This document shows, piece by piece, positions 39,328 to 47,553 of a DNA stretch of 64,000 nt; the first letter of the stretch is position 1; each line of letters begins with the position of its first letter. A model generated the notes under the pieces. The model saw only the letters and a list, made by a program, of their open reading frames with translations, did not search any database and was not told the DNA's origin. The stretch lies in NCBI GenBank assembly GCA_026984935.1, contig JALSRD010000078.1:1-64000 (forward strand), given 5' to 3'. Source of the DNA: Desulfobacterales bacterium (GTDB lineage: Bacteria > Desulfobacterota > Desulfobacteria > Desulfobacterales > JALSRD01). Position numbers and translations under genes: made by a program.

Positions 39328-40013
39328 GATCCCGGCCCGTGGCGGTCCATCCGCAAAACCTGGTGTTTAACGGCGGTCGCCGTCAGCCGAAGGTACAGAA
39401 GGCACGTGTGGGGTTGCTGGCCCTGCAGGGGGATTTCGAAGAGCATGCCAACATGCTGCGCCGGCTGGGCGTTCAGGCCGTGGAAACCCGCCGCCCGGCG
39501 CAGCTGAAAACGCTGGATGCACTGATCGTGCCGGGCGGCGAGAGCACCACCATCGGCAAGCTGGCACAGCAGTTCGGTTTGATGGCGCCGCTGAAAGACT
39601 TTATCCGCAGGGGCCGCCCGGTGTGGGGAACCTGCGCCGGGCTGATTTTCCTTTCGCGGCACATCCATGCCGCCGGCAGCGGTGCCGATGTGGTGCCGCC
39701 CCGCCTGGCGGTCATGGACATTTCCGTCAACCGCAATGCTTTCGGCCGCCAGGTGGACAGTTTTGAGGCCGACCTGGCGGTACCGTCATTGGAGCAGGGC
39801 GTCCGCCGGCCGTTTCGCGCCGTGTTCATCCGTGCGCCGCGCATCGAGAAGGTGGGCCCGGCAGTCGAGGTGCTGGCAACGCTCCCCGACGGGCAGACCA
39901 TCGTAGCGGCCCGGCAGGGCAACCTGCTGGCCACCTCTTTTCATCCCGAACTGACCGCCGACACCCGCTTTCACGCCTACTTTCTCGGCATGCTGCGCAA
40001 AGCCCGGCTTTAG
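39321..40013 (+). CDS. pdxT: Pyridoxal 5'-phosphate synthase glutaminase PdxT
   Basis: 230 residues from the ATG at 39321, which overlaps pdxS. The family normally begins at the strand [13 protein letters not shown], ~29 residues in; a GTG at 39408 with AAGG five bases upstream would give a 201-residue protein of usual size, so the start is uncertain. Catalytic Cys in [10 protein letters not shown], His/Glu pair in TSFHPELT, and [13 protein letters not shown] for glutamine binding. Delivers ammonia to PdxS. Confidence 0.95.
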   Translation: MVGSRPVAVHPQNLVFNGGRRQPKVQKARVGLLALQGDFEEHANMLRRLGVQAVETRRPAQLKTLDALIVPGGESTTIGKLAQQFGLMAPLKDFIRRGRPVWGTCAGLIFLSRHIHAAGSGADVVPPRLAVMDISVNRNAFGRQVDSFEADLAVPSLEQGVRRPFRAVFIRAPRIEKVGPAVEVLATLPDGQTIVAARQGNLLATSFHPELTADTRFHAYFLGMLRKARL

Positions 40014-40200
40014 CCGCCCGTGTTGGCGGCATTGTGCCGACGCTACGCGCCCGCCGAATTTATGACCTGAATCTTGCACAGGCAATTTTGAAAACTTATA
40101 AAATTGCAATGTTATCTCATGGTTGTCTACGGATGCAGCGCGATATTTTTCAGCGTCATTGGTATGTTCGGAAACCTTCCATTTTGACTTCAAAATTGTC

Positions 40201-40281
40201 TGCCCTGCGGGAGCGCCGATTTTACCGCCTCTACTGTGTTGCAGGGCAGTTGCGGTAGTATACTACAGCTGCATGCCCTGC
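40201..40281. repeat. Alternating TGCCCTGC / GCAGGGCA repeats with nested palindrome
   Basis: TGCCCTGC at 40201-40208, its inverse GCAGGGCA at 40241-40248, and TGCCCTGC again at 40274-40281. The second and third copies enclose TAGTATACTA (40257-40266), a perfect palindrome, giving a 41-bp structure that could fold as a hairpin; the first and second could form an alternative hairpin. It lies about 190 bases after pdxT and has no U-tract. Function unknown. Confidence 0.5.
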
Positions 40282-40330
40282 GCCTTGTATAGGCGGCAAA
40301 CGCGACGCTTGTAAAAATTCAGGTATTTCC

Positions 40331-40378
40331 TTGACAGGCGGCCCGCCTGTATTATATATACCCATATAGTTATATATA
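40331..40378 (+). promoter_or_regulatory. Promoter overlapped by a 26-bp AT-rich palindrome
   Basis: TTGACA at 40331-40336, 17 bases, then ATATAT at 40354-40359 (or TATATA with 18). The -10 lies inside a palindrome at 40353-40378: TATATATA at both ends with a partly symmetric 10-base centre, 22 of 26 positions matching the inverse. AT-rich dyads of this kind over the -10 box are typical operators of ArsR/SmtB repressors, which often control ArsP-type permeases. No repressor gene is in the window. Confidence 0.6.
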
Positions 40379-40480
40379 GAAGCCGGATGTTGACGTCCCC
40401 AACTTGATCCGCCGGGCCTGGGGGTGCCGGCGGCTGACCCAAAGCGGGGTTTTCCCGCCAGACGAGGTGAACGACCCAAA

Positions 40481-41599
40481 ATGAAACCCATGCAAACATT
40501 GCCCATGGCTGACTGCGGCTGTTCAGCCAAAACTGAAGTACAGGCCGCAACCCTATCTTCTGAAAAACAGGGCGGCATTTTGCCGGCCGGCAAAATCGCC
40601 CTGGGTGTGGCCGGCCTGGCCCTGTGGGTCGTGGTTTACATGCAGCTTCTGCCGCTGTCGCGCCTGCTGACCTATTCCCTGTTCGGCATTCAGACCGGCA
40701 CGCACCTGGGTGAAGCCGTCCAGTTTTTTCTCTACGACACCCCCAAGGTCCTGATGCTGCTGACGCTGGTGGTTTACGGGGTGGGGATTCTGCGCAGCTT
40801 TTTCACACCCGAACGCGCGCGCGCGGCCCTGGCCGGAAAACGGGAATCGGTGGGCAACGGGCTGGCTGCCCTGCTGGGCATCGCCACGCCCTTTTGTTCC
40901 TGTTCGGCGGTGCCGTTGTTCATCGGTTTTGTCACCGCCGGCGTCCCTCTGGGGGTCACCTTTTCCTTTCTGATCGCCTCGCCCATGATCAACGAGGTGG
41001 CCGTGGTGCTGCTGTACGGCCTCTTGGGCTGGAAAGTCATGGCCCTTTACGTGGGCACCGGCCTTATCGTAGCCATCGTGGCCGGCTGGGTCATCGGGCG
41101 CCTGAAAATGGAGGCGCACATCGAAAAGTGGGTGCGGGAAATGCGTGTGGGCACCCCGCTGACCCTGGACCGCAAGCTGACCTGGGCCGACCGTTTCGGC
41201 CAGGGGTGGCAGTCGGTGAAAGAGATCGTCGGCAAGGTGTGGATTTATGTCGTGCTCGGCATTGTCGTGGGCGGGGCCATCCACGGCTACGTGCCCGAAG
41301 GCATGATGGCGGCCATCATGGGCAAGGGCGCCTGGTGGTCGGTGCCGGCCGCCGTGCTCATGGGCATTCCCATGTACTCCAATGCCGCCGGCGTTGTTCC
41401 CATCCTGGAGGCCCTGATCGGCAAGGGCGCCGCCCTGGGGACGGCCCTGGCCTTCATGATGTCGGTCATCGCCCTGTCGCTGCCGGAAATGGTTATTTTG
41501 CGCAAGGTGCTCAAACCGCGCCTGATCGCAACCTTTATCGCCGTGGTGGGCGGCGGCATCCTGCTGGTGGGCTACCTGTTCAATGCCGTAATCGGGTAG
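40481..41599 (+). CDS. ArsP-type permease (DUF318 family)
   Basis: 372 residues from the ATG at 40481 with GAGGTGA ten bases upstream. About eight to ten helices in two repeats; the hallmark ATPFCSCSAVPLFIGFV near residue 145 and the second-repeat counterpart MGIPMYSNAAGVVPILEAL are present. The cytoplasmic N-terminus carries ADCGCSAK, a Cys pair not part of the membrane domain. Family members export organoarsenicals or are linked to redox-active small proteins; the specific substrate is not shown. It has its own palindromic promoter and a strong hairpin after the stop, so it is monocistronic. Confidence 0.88.
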   Translation: MKPMQTLPMADCGCSAKTEVQAATLSSEKQGGILPAGKIALGVAGLALWVVVYMQLLPLSRLLTYSLFGIQTGTHLGEAVQFFLYDTPKVLMLLTLVVYGVGILRSFFTPERARAALAGKRESVGNGLAALLGIATPFCSCSAVPLFIGFVTAGVPLGVTFSFLIASPMINEVAVVLLYGLLGWKVMALYVGTGLIVAIVAGWVIGRLKMEAHIEKWVREMRVGTPLTLDRKLTWADRFGQGWQSVKEIVGKVWIYVVLGIVVGGAIHGYVPEGMMAAIMGKGAWWSVPAAVLMGIPMYSNAAGVVPILEALIGKGAALGTALAFMMSVIALSLPEMVILRKVLKPRLIATFIAVVGGGILLVGYLFNAVIG

Positions 41600-41641
41600 G
41601 GCCCCCCAGAGGCTTCTATTTTCAGATTCCTTCTGATACGA

Positions 41642-41682
41642 CGACAGCCGGTGCGCCGGATGCGAGGGCGCACCGGCTGTCG
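41642..41682 (+). terminator. Strong hairpin after the permease gene
   Basis: A perfect 16-bp stem, CGACAGCCGGTGCGCC (41642-41657) with GGCGCACCGGCTGTCG (41667-41682), and a 9-base loop, 43 bases after the stop. It is followed by CTATTTTC, a poor U-tract, so termination may be incomplete; it could also protect the mRNA 3' end. Confidence 0.65.
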
Positions 41683-41980
41683 CTATTTTCGACCGCCGGC
41701 CCGCACCTGACGGCTGCAGGTCGCCCCCCCTGCTTTTTCCGTCCCCGCGCACGGCCGCGCTTCCCGGTATTTGCCTTCCCGCCGCTCTGGTTGTGAAACG
41801 GCCGGGTGAAACCGTAAGGAACCAGGGTGCCTGCACGACTGTATAATTGACGGCTCGCTGCAGGGCGCTATGGCTGGCGGAGCAAAGCGGGGCGCACATG
41901 ATCTGGCACTGGGGGCGACGAGTGCGATTTGATGACGGCAGGCAGCGGCCCCGGATCAACTCCAGGCAAGAGGTGAAACC
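41683..41980. other. Non-coding gap before the lipoprotein gene
   Basis: 298 bases. It holds TATAAT at 41842-41847 without a good -35 box, and AAGAGGTGAAACC just before the next ATG. Nothing else was recognised. Confidence 0.5.
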
Positions 41981-42481
41981 ATGAATACGAAAAGCATGAC
42001 TTTAAAAATAGACGCGCTATCTTTCAGGTGGCTATCGGGGAGCCTGATTTTGCTGGTCGCGGCGTTGTTGGTTGTCGGATGTGCAGGCACTTACGGCCGC
42101 TTGAAAACCAGCCCCGAAGTTTCGGGCGCCTTTGCCGCCAAACGCATGCTTGCGGACTACCATTACTTCTATGACGGGCGCGAAACACTGCCCTATGCGA
42201 TTATCGGGATAAAAGACGGATATACGCTGGCCTCGAAATTCTGGACGGCGATTCCGCGCGGTGACGCGAAATTTGCAAAACTGGTGGAAGGTATTTCGGC
42301 ATCCAGCCTGGCCTATGCGCATGGCTCCTACATCCTGGATCCTGATGGAAACTCCGTGGGAATCTGGTTTTCCACCGTGCCGCATGCAACGGTCGAGTTT
42401 CTGGCGGACAGGCGCGTGCGGGTTTACTCGCCCTATTCGCCGGCCAGCCGTTCTTCTTTCGTGGGCCACGGACGGTATTGA
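41981..42481 (+). CDS. Putative lipoprotein
   Basis: 166 residues. Signal sequence with a lipobox (LLVAALLVVGC, Cys35) placing it as a lipid-anchored envelope protein; the N-terminal region before the hydrophobic core is unusually long (~17 residues). The mature part contains YHYFYDGRETLPYAIIGIKDGYTL and WFSTVPHATVEF; I do not recognise the family. Ribosome binding site AAGAGGTGA. Confidence 0.78.
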   Translation: MNTKSMTLKIDALSFRWLSGSLILLVAALLVVGCAGTYGRLKTSPEVSGAFAAKRMLADYHYFYDGRETLPYAIIGIKDGYTLASKFWTAIPRGDAKFAKLVEGISASSLAYAHGSYILDPDGNSVGIWFSTVPHATVEFLADRRVRVYSPYSPASRSSFVGHGRY

Positions 42482-42550
42482 TGCCGCGCAGAGCGTATGG
42501 CCACCTTGCGCAACGTGCCCGCGGCAGGTGCCTGGCGTACTGCCGGGCGC

Positions 42551-42754
42551 CTACACTTTCCCCCGGCTGACCAGCCCGGCGAAGTGCTCGAAGGAGCGGT
42601 CGAAGGTGCGCTCGGCGGCGTCCGGGAAGCAGCAGGCCGGCAGCTGGCGCATTTTCAGATGATAGCGGATGCACTCGCAGCAGATGCCCTTGCGCGGGCA
42701 CGGTTCGTAGCTGCAGTTGCATCCGGCGAGGTTGTCTTCCTTCCGGCATTCCAT
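42551..42754 (-). CDS. DUF6485-type Cys-rich protein
   Basis: 67 residues from the ATG at 42754 with GAGGAGGGACATGCC upstream. Nine cysteines, mostly in [28 protein letters not shown] and PACCF, the typical DUF6485 pattern. Small putative metal-binding (zinc or iron-sulfur) protein common in anaerobes; function unknown. A longer frame starting at 42817 includes an extra 21 residues without a better site. Convergent with the lipoprotein gene. Confidence 0.85.
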   Translation of the reverse strand: MECRKEDNLAGCNCSYEPCPRKGICCECIRYHLKMRQLPACCFPDAAERTFDRSFEHFAGLVSRGKV

Positions 42755-42961
42755 GGCATGTCCCTCCTCAAGGTTGTAATGATGGGACATTATACCAGCA
42801 GTGCGGCCAAAAGGCAAAAGCTTGCCGGTGCGCGCCGCCCGATTTGTTTCCGGCGTTGCCAGTTATCCTGGAATCGGCTATAGAAAGGATGGACCGCCGG
42901 CGCAGCATGCCGCGAAACGGCCGGACAGGAAGGCTTGCACAGTACCTGCGAAGGAGGAAAG

Positions 42962-43759
42962 ATGACTTCACGCTTGCGTCCCGATAGTTATGCCCGCCAG
43001 ACCCTCGAACGCTACACCGGCTCCAGCCTGGAGGATTTCGGCGCCTACATCCTCTTGTGCAATTTCCGGCGCTATGTGGATGCTTTTTCACAGCAGAGCG
43101 GAGCAGCGGTGCAGTCCGCCAACTGGCACGTCGTGCATGACACCAAGAGAAGCATCAGCCTGATCAACTTCGGCGTGGGGTCGCCGTCGGCCGGTATCGT
43201 GATGCACTGCCTCTCCTACCTGGACCGCGTGGAGTGCGTGCTGATGCTCGGCATGTGCGGCGGCATCGACGACAGCCTCGAGGTCGGCGACCTGCTGATC
43301 CCCACGGCCAGCGTGCGCGATGAAGGCACCAGCAGGCACTATCTGCCCCAGGATGTGCCGGCACAGCCCAGTTTCTGGATCAACCGGGTCAGCGAGGAAG
43401 TCATTGCCCGGGCCCAGGGGCGCCTGCCCAAATCGGGCATCATGATCACCACCGATTTCCGCATGTGGGAGTTCGACCGTGAGTTTATCGATTACCTGCT
43501 CGACCACCGCATTCTGGCCGTGGACATGGAGATCGCCACCTTGTTTGCGGTGGGCTACGCGTTAAACGTGCCGGTGGGGGCGATCATGCTGATCTCTGAT
43601 CTGCCGCTGCGCAAGGGCGGCATCAAGGACAAGCAGCACGCCGCCGAGATCTTCGAAAAATACACCGGGCTGCACCTGGACCTGGGCGTTCAGACGCTGG
43701 CTGAAATTGCCCGCCGCAATCACATCTCCAAAAAGCAGCGCTCCAAGTGCCAGTGGTAG
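42962..43759 (+). CDS. AMP nucleosidase / purine-nucleoside phosphorylase family enzyme
   Basis: 265 residues from the ATG at 42962 after AAGGAGGAAAG. PNP/UDP-family fold: FGVGSPSAGIVMHCL, LMLGMCGGIDDSLEVGDLLIP (phosphate/ribose site), and AVDMEIATLFAVGYALNVPVGAIMLISDLPL with the substrate-binding Glu and the catalytic Asp. The short form lacking the N-terminal regulatory domain of E. coli Amn is found in many bacteria as AMP nucleosidase; the exact substrate cannot be settled from sequence. The C-terminus is basic. Confidence 0.85.
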   Translation: MTSRLRPDSYARQTLERYTGSSLEDFGAYILLCNFRRYVDAFSQQSGAAVQSANWHVVHDTKRSISLINFGVGSPSAGIVMHCLSYLDRVECVLMLGMCGGIDDSLEVGDLLIPTASVRDEGTSRHYLPQDVPAQPSFWINRVSEEVIARAQGRLPKSGIMITTDFRMWEFDREFIDYLLDHRILAVDMEIATLFAVGYALNVPVGAIMLISDLPLRKGGIKDKQHAAEIFEKYTGLHLDLGVQTLAEIARRNHISKKQRSKCQW

Positions 43760-43800
43760 CATTGCGCGCGGACTTTTAAGACCACCGTGCCCGTCCGCCT

Positions 43801-45186
43801 TTACCCGCCGATGAACCGCTGCCAGAGAAAGCGCGGCACGTCGATGACGTTCTGGTAAATGACCTGCGACCACGGCATGGCGCCGTCGCGCGACACCATC
43901 CGGGTGGCGTACTGGACCAGCAGGCCGCCGTTCCAGAAAATCAGCATTCCCACCAGCGCAAACCGCCAGCCAATGGATTTGACCGGCCGGCGCTCCAGCC
44001 AGTATGCCAGGCCCAAGGCCAGAAAGGGCAGGGTGCCGATGAAATAGCGGTTGCCGAAAGAGGCCCCGGCCCACCAGGCGGACCAACTTCCCACGATCAG
44101 CAGCTGGGCTGTAAATCCGGACAGGCCCACCCAGGCCAGAACATGAGGCGGCTGTTTGTCGCGGAGAGAGCCGATCAGACCGGCCAGGCAGAGGATGAAC
44201 AGCGGGTGCCAGGCCAGTACGCCGCCGCGCTCGCTGAAAAGCGTTTTCACGGCAAAGCGCGGCCAGGGTGCGAAAGCGGCCACCGATCCGTTCAGGTAAG
44301 GCGCCGGTCCGCTCAACCAGCTGCCGTACAGGTACTTCCAGACAGCGATCTGGGGCAAGAGCACCGCCAGGGCGGCGGCTGCAAAAATGATGGCGTGTGC
44401 GGCGGCCGGAACCACGCGCCGTCGCAAAGGGGCCGCTTCTGCTGCCGGACGCAGCAGCCGCCACAGCAGGGCCGTGCCGACGATGGCCAGCCAGGCCCCT
44501 TCCTGGATGCGCACCAGCACCAGCAGCCCGCCGGCGGCGCCCAGCACGGCACTTTTATAAAAAGATGGCCTGTGCCAGGCGCTCTCGAAGGCCAGCATCA
44601 CCAGTGTGGCGGCGAAAAATTCAGCACCGTGGGACATGGAACCGTGCGCCAGGGCGTAAAAACCCAGCGGCGTTGCAAGCAACAGACCCGCCAGCGTGAC
44701 ACCGCAGATCAGAGGGCCGTGCATGCGTCGCAGCCTTTTGTACAAAAGCAGCAGGGCCAGGCTGACCCAGAAATAGGTCCCCAGCCCCACGGCCCAGGCG
44801 TAGGGACGCGTGAGCGCCATCAGGTTCGGGTCTGCCGGGCGTCCCGCGGGCAGGATGCGCACAGCGGCCACAAAGGGCGACCACAAAAGGGCCGCACCGA
44901 TGCCGTAGCGATTGCTGTAGTGGCCGGTCCGAGATGACCGGGGCAGATCCACGAAATGGTAGGGATACTGCTTGATGCGGTCGAAGGCACGGTAATCGTC
45001 GGCAAAATCGAGATCGCCGCCGCGCAGCAGCGACGCCAGGTAGACGTAGTTGCCCACACCGTCGTTGCCGCGGATGGAAGGCCGCAGCGCCGCCAGGCCC
45101 AGCAGCGCCAGCAGGGCCGCCAGCACTGCGAGTTCACGGCAGCCGGCGGATGGCGGGTGGCGGGTGGTCAGGGCTCTGGAAAGCAT
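43801..45186 (-). CDS. Polytopic membrane protein, glycosyltransferase-39-like
   Basis: 461 residues if starting at the ATG at 45186; the ribosome binding site is weak and the frame extends to 45285. About ten to twelve helices. The first periplasmic loop carries IRGNDGVGNYVYLASLLRGGD, then DLPRSSRTGHYSNRYGIG, an arrangement like the acidic first loop of GT-C enzymes (ArnT/PMT family), and the last third is a smaller loop plus helices. A lipid-linked sugar transferase is possible but unproven. Last gene on a minus-strand set with the thioesterase and methyltransferase upstream (50-base gap). Confidence 0.75.
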   Translation of the reverse strand: MLSRALTTRHPPSAGCRELAVLAALLALLGLAALRPSIRGNDGVGNYVYLASLLRGGDLDFADDYRAFDRIKQYPYHFVDLPRSSRTGHYSNRYGIGAALLWSPFVAAVRILPAGRPADPNLMALTRPYAWAVGLGTYFWVSLALLLLYKRLRRMHGPLICGVTLAGLLLATPLGFYALAHGSMSHGAEFFAATLVMLAFESAWHRPSFYKSAVLGAAGGLLVLVRIQEGAWLAIVGTALLWRLLRPAAEAAPLRRRVVPAAAHAIIFAAAALAVLLPQIAVWKYLYGSWLSGPAPYLNGSVAAFAPWPRFAVKTLFSERGGVLAWHPLFILCLAGLIGSLRDKQPPHVLAWVGLSGFTAQLLIVGSWSAWWAGASFGNRYFIGTLPFLALGLAYWLERRPVKSIGWRFALVGMLIFWNGGLLVQYATRMVSRDGAMPWSQVIYQNVIDVPRFLWQRFIGG

Positions 45187-45235
45187 GAGACGGTCTTGTG
45201 TTCCGCAGCGGGCGGCGGCTGGCAAGCCGGGCGCA

Positions 45236-45745
45236 TCACTTCTGGGCGTCGAGTATCTGCATGAAGCCCGCCAGGGCCTTTTCACTCATGATGGACTTGC
45301 GGCGGGCGACTTCCGTTGTCAGCAGGACGTAAATCCCTTCCGAACGGGCGCAGAGCTGCTTGCGGTCGTTGTAAAGCCGGCCCAGGATAGTGGCCTCGCG
45401 GTTACGCCGCACTGCGCCGATACGGCCCTTAATGGTCAGCTCGCTCCCGGTGTACACCGGCCGCACGAAATCCACGCGCATGCTTTTGGTCAGGATGAAA
45501 CGCTTCAAAAAGCGGATGGCGGTCCAGCTCATGATCTCGTCGAGCAGTGTGGAAACCACGCCCCCGTGAACCAGGTTGTCCCAACCGCACAGGTGGGCGC
45601 CCACCGTAACCCGGGAAATCACCGTGGTCTCATCGGCGCAAAACCGCATGTGAAGCCCGACGGGATTCTGCGGACCGCAGGCGAAGCAGCGGTGGTCGCC
45701 GCGGTTGGGAACCGGACGGTATCGTTGGTCGTCGATGGCGGTCAT
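45236..45745 (-). CDS. PaaI-type thioesterase (hotdog fold)
   Basis: 169 residues from the ATG at 45745, five bases after the methyltransferase stop. The first 25 residues carry HRCFACGPQNPVGLHMRF, a CxxC-like start typical of one PaaI subgroup. The hotdog core has WDNLVHGGVVSTLLDEIMSWTA with catalytic Asp/Glu region, then MRVDFVRPVYTGSELTIKGRI. Hydrolyses acyl-CoA thioesters by family; the substrate is unknown. The C-terminal 25 residues (RKSIMSEKALAGFMQIL) form a helix. Confidence 0.9.
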   Translation of the reverse strand: MTAIDDQRYRPVPNRGDHRCFACGPQNPVGLHMRFCADETTVISRVTVGAHLCGWDNLVHGGVVSTLLDEIMSWTAIRFLKRFILTKSMRVDFVRPVYTGSELTIKGRIGAVRRNREATILGRLYNDRKQLCARSEGIYVLLTTEVARRKSIMSEKALAGFMQILDAQK

Positions 45746-45750
45746 GGCGG

Positions 45751-46746
45751 CTAGATCTCTCCCATGATGACGTCGGAGTCGTTGGGCGTTTTCAGGTGCA
45801 GGCGACGCAGATTCTTGGCGCCGGCGGCCGAGAGCCATTTTTTGATCCGGGACTCGGAATAGGAGCGCCCCGCCTCCGTGCCCAGCAGCATGTTGAGCGA
45901 AAAAAGAGCCGGGAAAAGCGGTCCGTCCAGGCTGTCATCGAGCACGAATTCATGCACCATGAGCAGGCCGCCGGGCTCGGTCGCGGCCGCTGTCTTTTCG
46001 ACGATCCGCGCGCAGTCCGCCGGGCTTTCGGCATGCAGGATGTGCGACAGCCAGGCCGCATCGTAGCGGCCGGGCACGGGCTGCTCCAGAAAATCGAGCG
46101 GCTTGAAAGCGATGCGCTCTGCGAGGCCGTATGCCTGAATGGTTTTTTCCGCAAAGGGCTGCGTGGTGGCCAGGTCGCATACCGTGGCCTTCAGGCCGGG
46201 GTTGTGACGGCAGAAATAGATGGCCCAGGTGCCGGGTCCGCCGCCCAGATCGAGCAGGTGGCGGCGGCCGGATAGGTCGATCTCGGGGACCACCTGCGGG
46301 GCCAGGTTGCGTGCGATGTTGAACATGCCCATCAGGAAGTTTTCCCGCTGACTGTCTGATGCCCGCGCGACCTGGTTGCGTTGCGGTTTTCCCGTTGTAA
46401 CGGCGCGGTCCAGGTGTGCCCAGGATTCGATGAGGTGCCGGTGGTGCCCTACGATGTAGCCCAGGTACTCAGACGACTCCCGGTTCAGATAGGTTTTGGC
46501 GGCCGGGCTGTTGCCAAAACGGTCGCCGTTTTTTTCCAGCAGCCCCATGGCCGCAAGGGCGTTGAGCAGAACCTCTGTGGCGCGTCTGTGCGTGCCCATG
46601 GCCCGGGCCATGTCGACGGCGGTCAGCTGCCGGTCGCCGATGTGCGTGAACAGGTCGAGGCCCACGGCGGCGTGCAGGGTGCAGCTCTGCCAGTAACTGC
46701 TGGCCGTTTCCATAATCTTGGGTGCGCTCCAGGGTGAATTTTGCAT
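45751..46746 (-). CDS. SAM-dependent O-methyltransferase (family 2-like)
   Basis: 331 residues from the ATG at 46746 (AGGAG with nine-base spacing). N-terminal winged-helix dimerisation domain (~1-95: YWQSCTLHAAVGLDLFTHIGD, AMGTHRRATEVLLNALAAMGLLEK) followed by a Rossmann methyltransferase domain with SAM motif I HLLDLGGGPGTWAIYFC, motif II VCDLATTQP and the DAAWLSHILHAESP region. This is the layout of hydroxyneurosporene-type and plant-type small-molecule O-methyltransferases. The acceptor is unknown. Same strand as the thioesterase (downstream) and 62 bases after the selenoprotein. Confidence 0.9.
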   Translation of the reverse strand: MQNSPWSAPKIMETASSYWQSCTLHAAVGLDLFTHIGDRQLTAVDMARAMGTHRRATEVLLNALAAMGLLEKNGDRFGNSPAAKTYLNRESSEYLGYIVGHHRHLIESWAHLDRAVTTGKPQRNQVARASDSQRENFLMGMFNIARNLAPQVVPEIDLSGRRHLLDLGGGPGTWAIYFCRHNPGLKATVCDLATTQPFAEKTIQAYGLAERIAFKPLDFLEQPVPGRYDAAWLSHILHAESPADCARIVEKTAAATEPGGLLMVHEFVLDDSLDGPLFPALFSLNMLLGTEAGRSYSESRIKKWLSAAGAKNLRRLHLKTPNDSDVIMGEI

Positions 46747-46808
46747 GGTGTCTGGCTCCTGCAAAGGTGAAGGCGGCCGTTGGATTACCGGTGCCGCCTT
46801 GCCGGTTT

Positions 46809-47444
46809 TCAGAAAAGTCCCTGCGCCGAAGTCTCTGCCGGGGGCTCTCCGGTGACCAGTTGTTTCAGGGCCGGGTACGACTGCGCGCCCACCAGGCGGC
46901 GGTCGGCATATATAAAAGTCGGTACGGCGGTGACCCGCTTGTCAGCGGCTTTTTGCCAGTCCCGGTCCACGGCGGCCCGATAGCGCCGCTGTTCAATGAC
47001 CCTGCGGGCCTCGTCGCGGGGCAGCTGCACGCTGGCGGCCAGGTCCAGCAGGACGGGAAGGCGCGCCAGGTTCAGTCCCCCGGCGAAGTAAGCGTCAAAG
47101 GCCGCCCGGTGAAACGCATCTCCCCGCCCGCGATCTTCCGCCCACTTCCCCAGCTCCTGGGCCAGACGGCTGTTGAAGGTCTTGCGCCGGTCGCCGAAGG
47201 CCAGGCCCAGCTCTGCCGCGGTGCGCGCCAGGCGGGCGCACAGCCGGTCGACGGCGGCCGTCGGTATATCGAAAAGCGCTTCTAAGGTCAGGCCTTCGGC
47301 CGGGGTCTGCGGATGCAGGGGAAACGCCACCCAGCGGACGTTCACAGACAGTTCAGCGTGCAGTTTTTCGATGCGCCCGGCACTGAAATAGCACCAGGGT
47401 CAGATATAGTCTGAAAATACTTCCAGTTGCTCACGTACCTCCAC
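46809..47444 (-). CDS. DsbA/FrnE-like selenoprotein with in-frame UGA (Sec) in UxxC
   Basis: 211 residues when UGA at 47402-47400 is read as selenocysteine (residue 15). Start GTG at 47444 follows TGAGGA with six-base spacing. The reading is LEVFSDYI-Sec-PWCYFSAGRIEKL, exactly the DsbA-family FSDYICPWCY active site with its first Cys replaced by Sec. The rest is FrnE-like: RWVAFPLHPQTPAEGLTLE, the helical insertion, and the cis-Pro loop TAVPTFIYADRRLVG. Without the UGA read-through a conventional gene call begins at the GTG at 47345 and loses the catalytic motif. A cytoplasmic thiol-disulfide or isomerase role is expected by family. A nonsense mutation is the alternative, but the position on the catalytic Cys and the intact frame on both sides argue for Sec. 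Confidence 0.85.
47366..47388 (-). promoter_or_regulatory. Candidate bacterial SECIS hairpin
   Basis: Starting 12 bases after the UGA, UUUC pairs with GAAA, then GUGC with GCGC (one G-U) around the apical loop CGG, which begins 21 bases after the UGA. The distance and a G-containing tip fit bacterial SECIS rules of thumb. Competing fold: CCC(U)GGUGC with GUGCCGGG closer to the UGA. Hand-folded only. Confidence 0.3.
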
Positions 47445-47486
47445 GGCAGTTCCTCAGTGTGGGTGCATAAATTTTAATATTTTCAT

Positions 47487-47515
47487 ATCATAATGCAAAG
47501 GCGTTGCCGGCGCAA
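47487..47515 (-). promoter_or_regulatory. Candidate promoter of the selenoprotein gene
   Basis: Minus strand TTGCGC (47515-47510), 17 bases, TATGAT (47492-47487), 43 bases before the GTG start. The -10 is a near-consensus match. Points to a separate transcription start, possibly continuing into the methyltransferase and thioesterase genes. Confidence 0.55.
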
Positions 47516-47553
47516 TTGCTTTTTAGGCGCCCACCGGGCCCGTGGAATTTTGC

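Larger units (their letters stand above)
40014..40480. other. Intergenic region upstream of the ArsP-type permease
   Basis: 467 bases that are AT-richer than their surroundings. They contain an alternating repeat set at 40201-40281 and a promoter/operator at 40331-40378, both listed separately, and GAGGTGA at 40464-40470 for the permease. No gene was recognised; the short frames have no support. Confidence 0.6.

Noticed and set aside
46809-47345. DsbA-like gene as a frameshifted or truncated pseudogene
   Set aside because: Only one UGA interrupts the frame, exactly at the catalytic Cys, with good start signals upstream; selenocysteine is the simpler reading.
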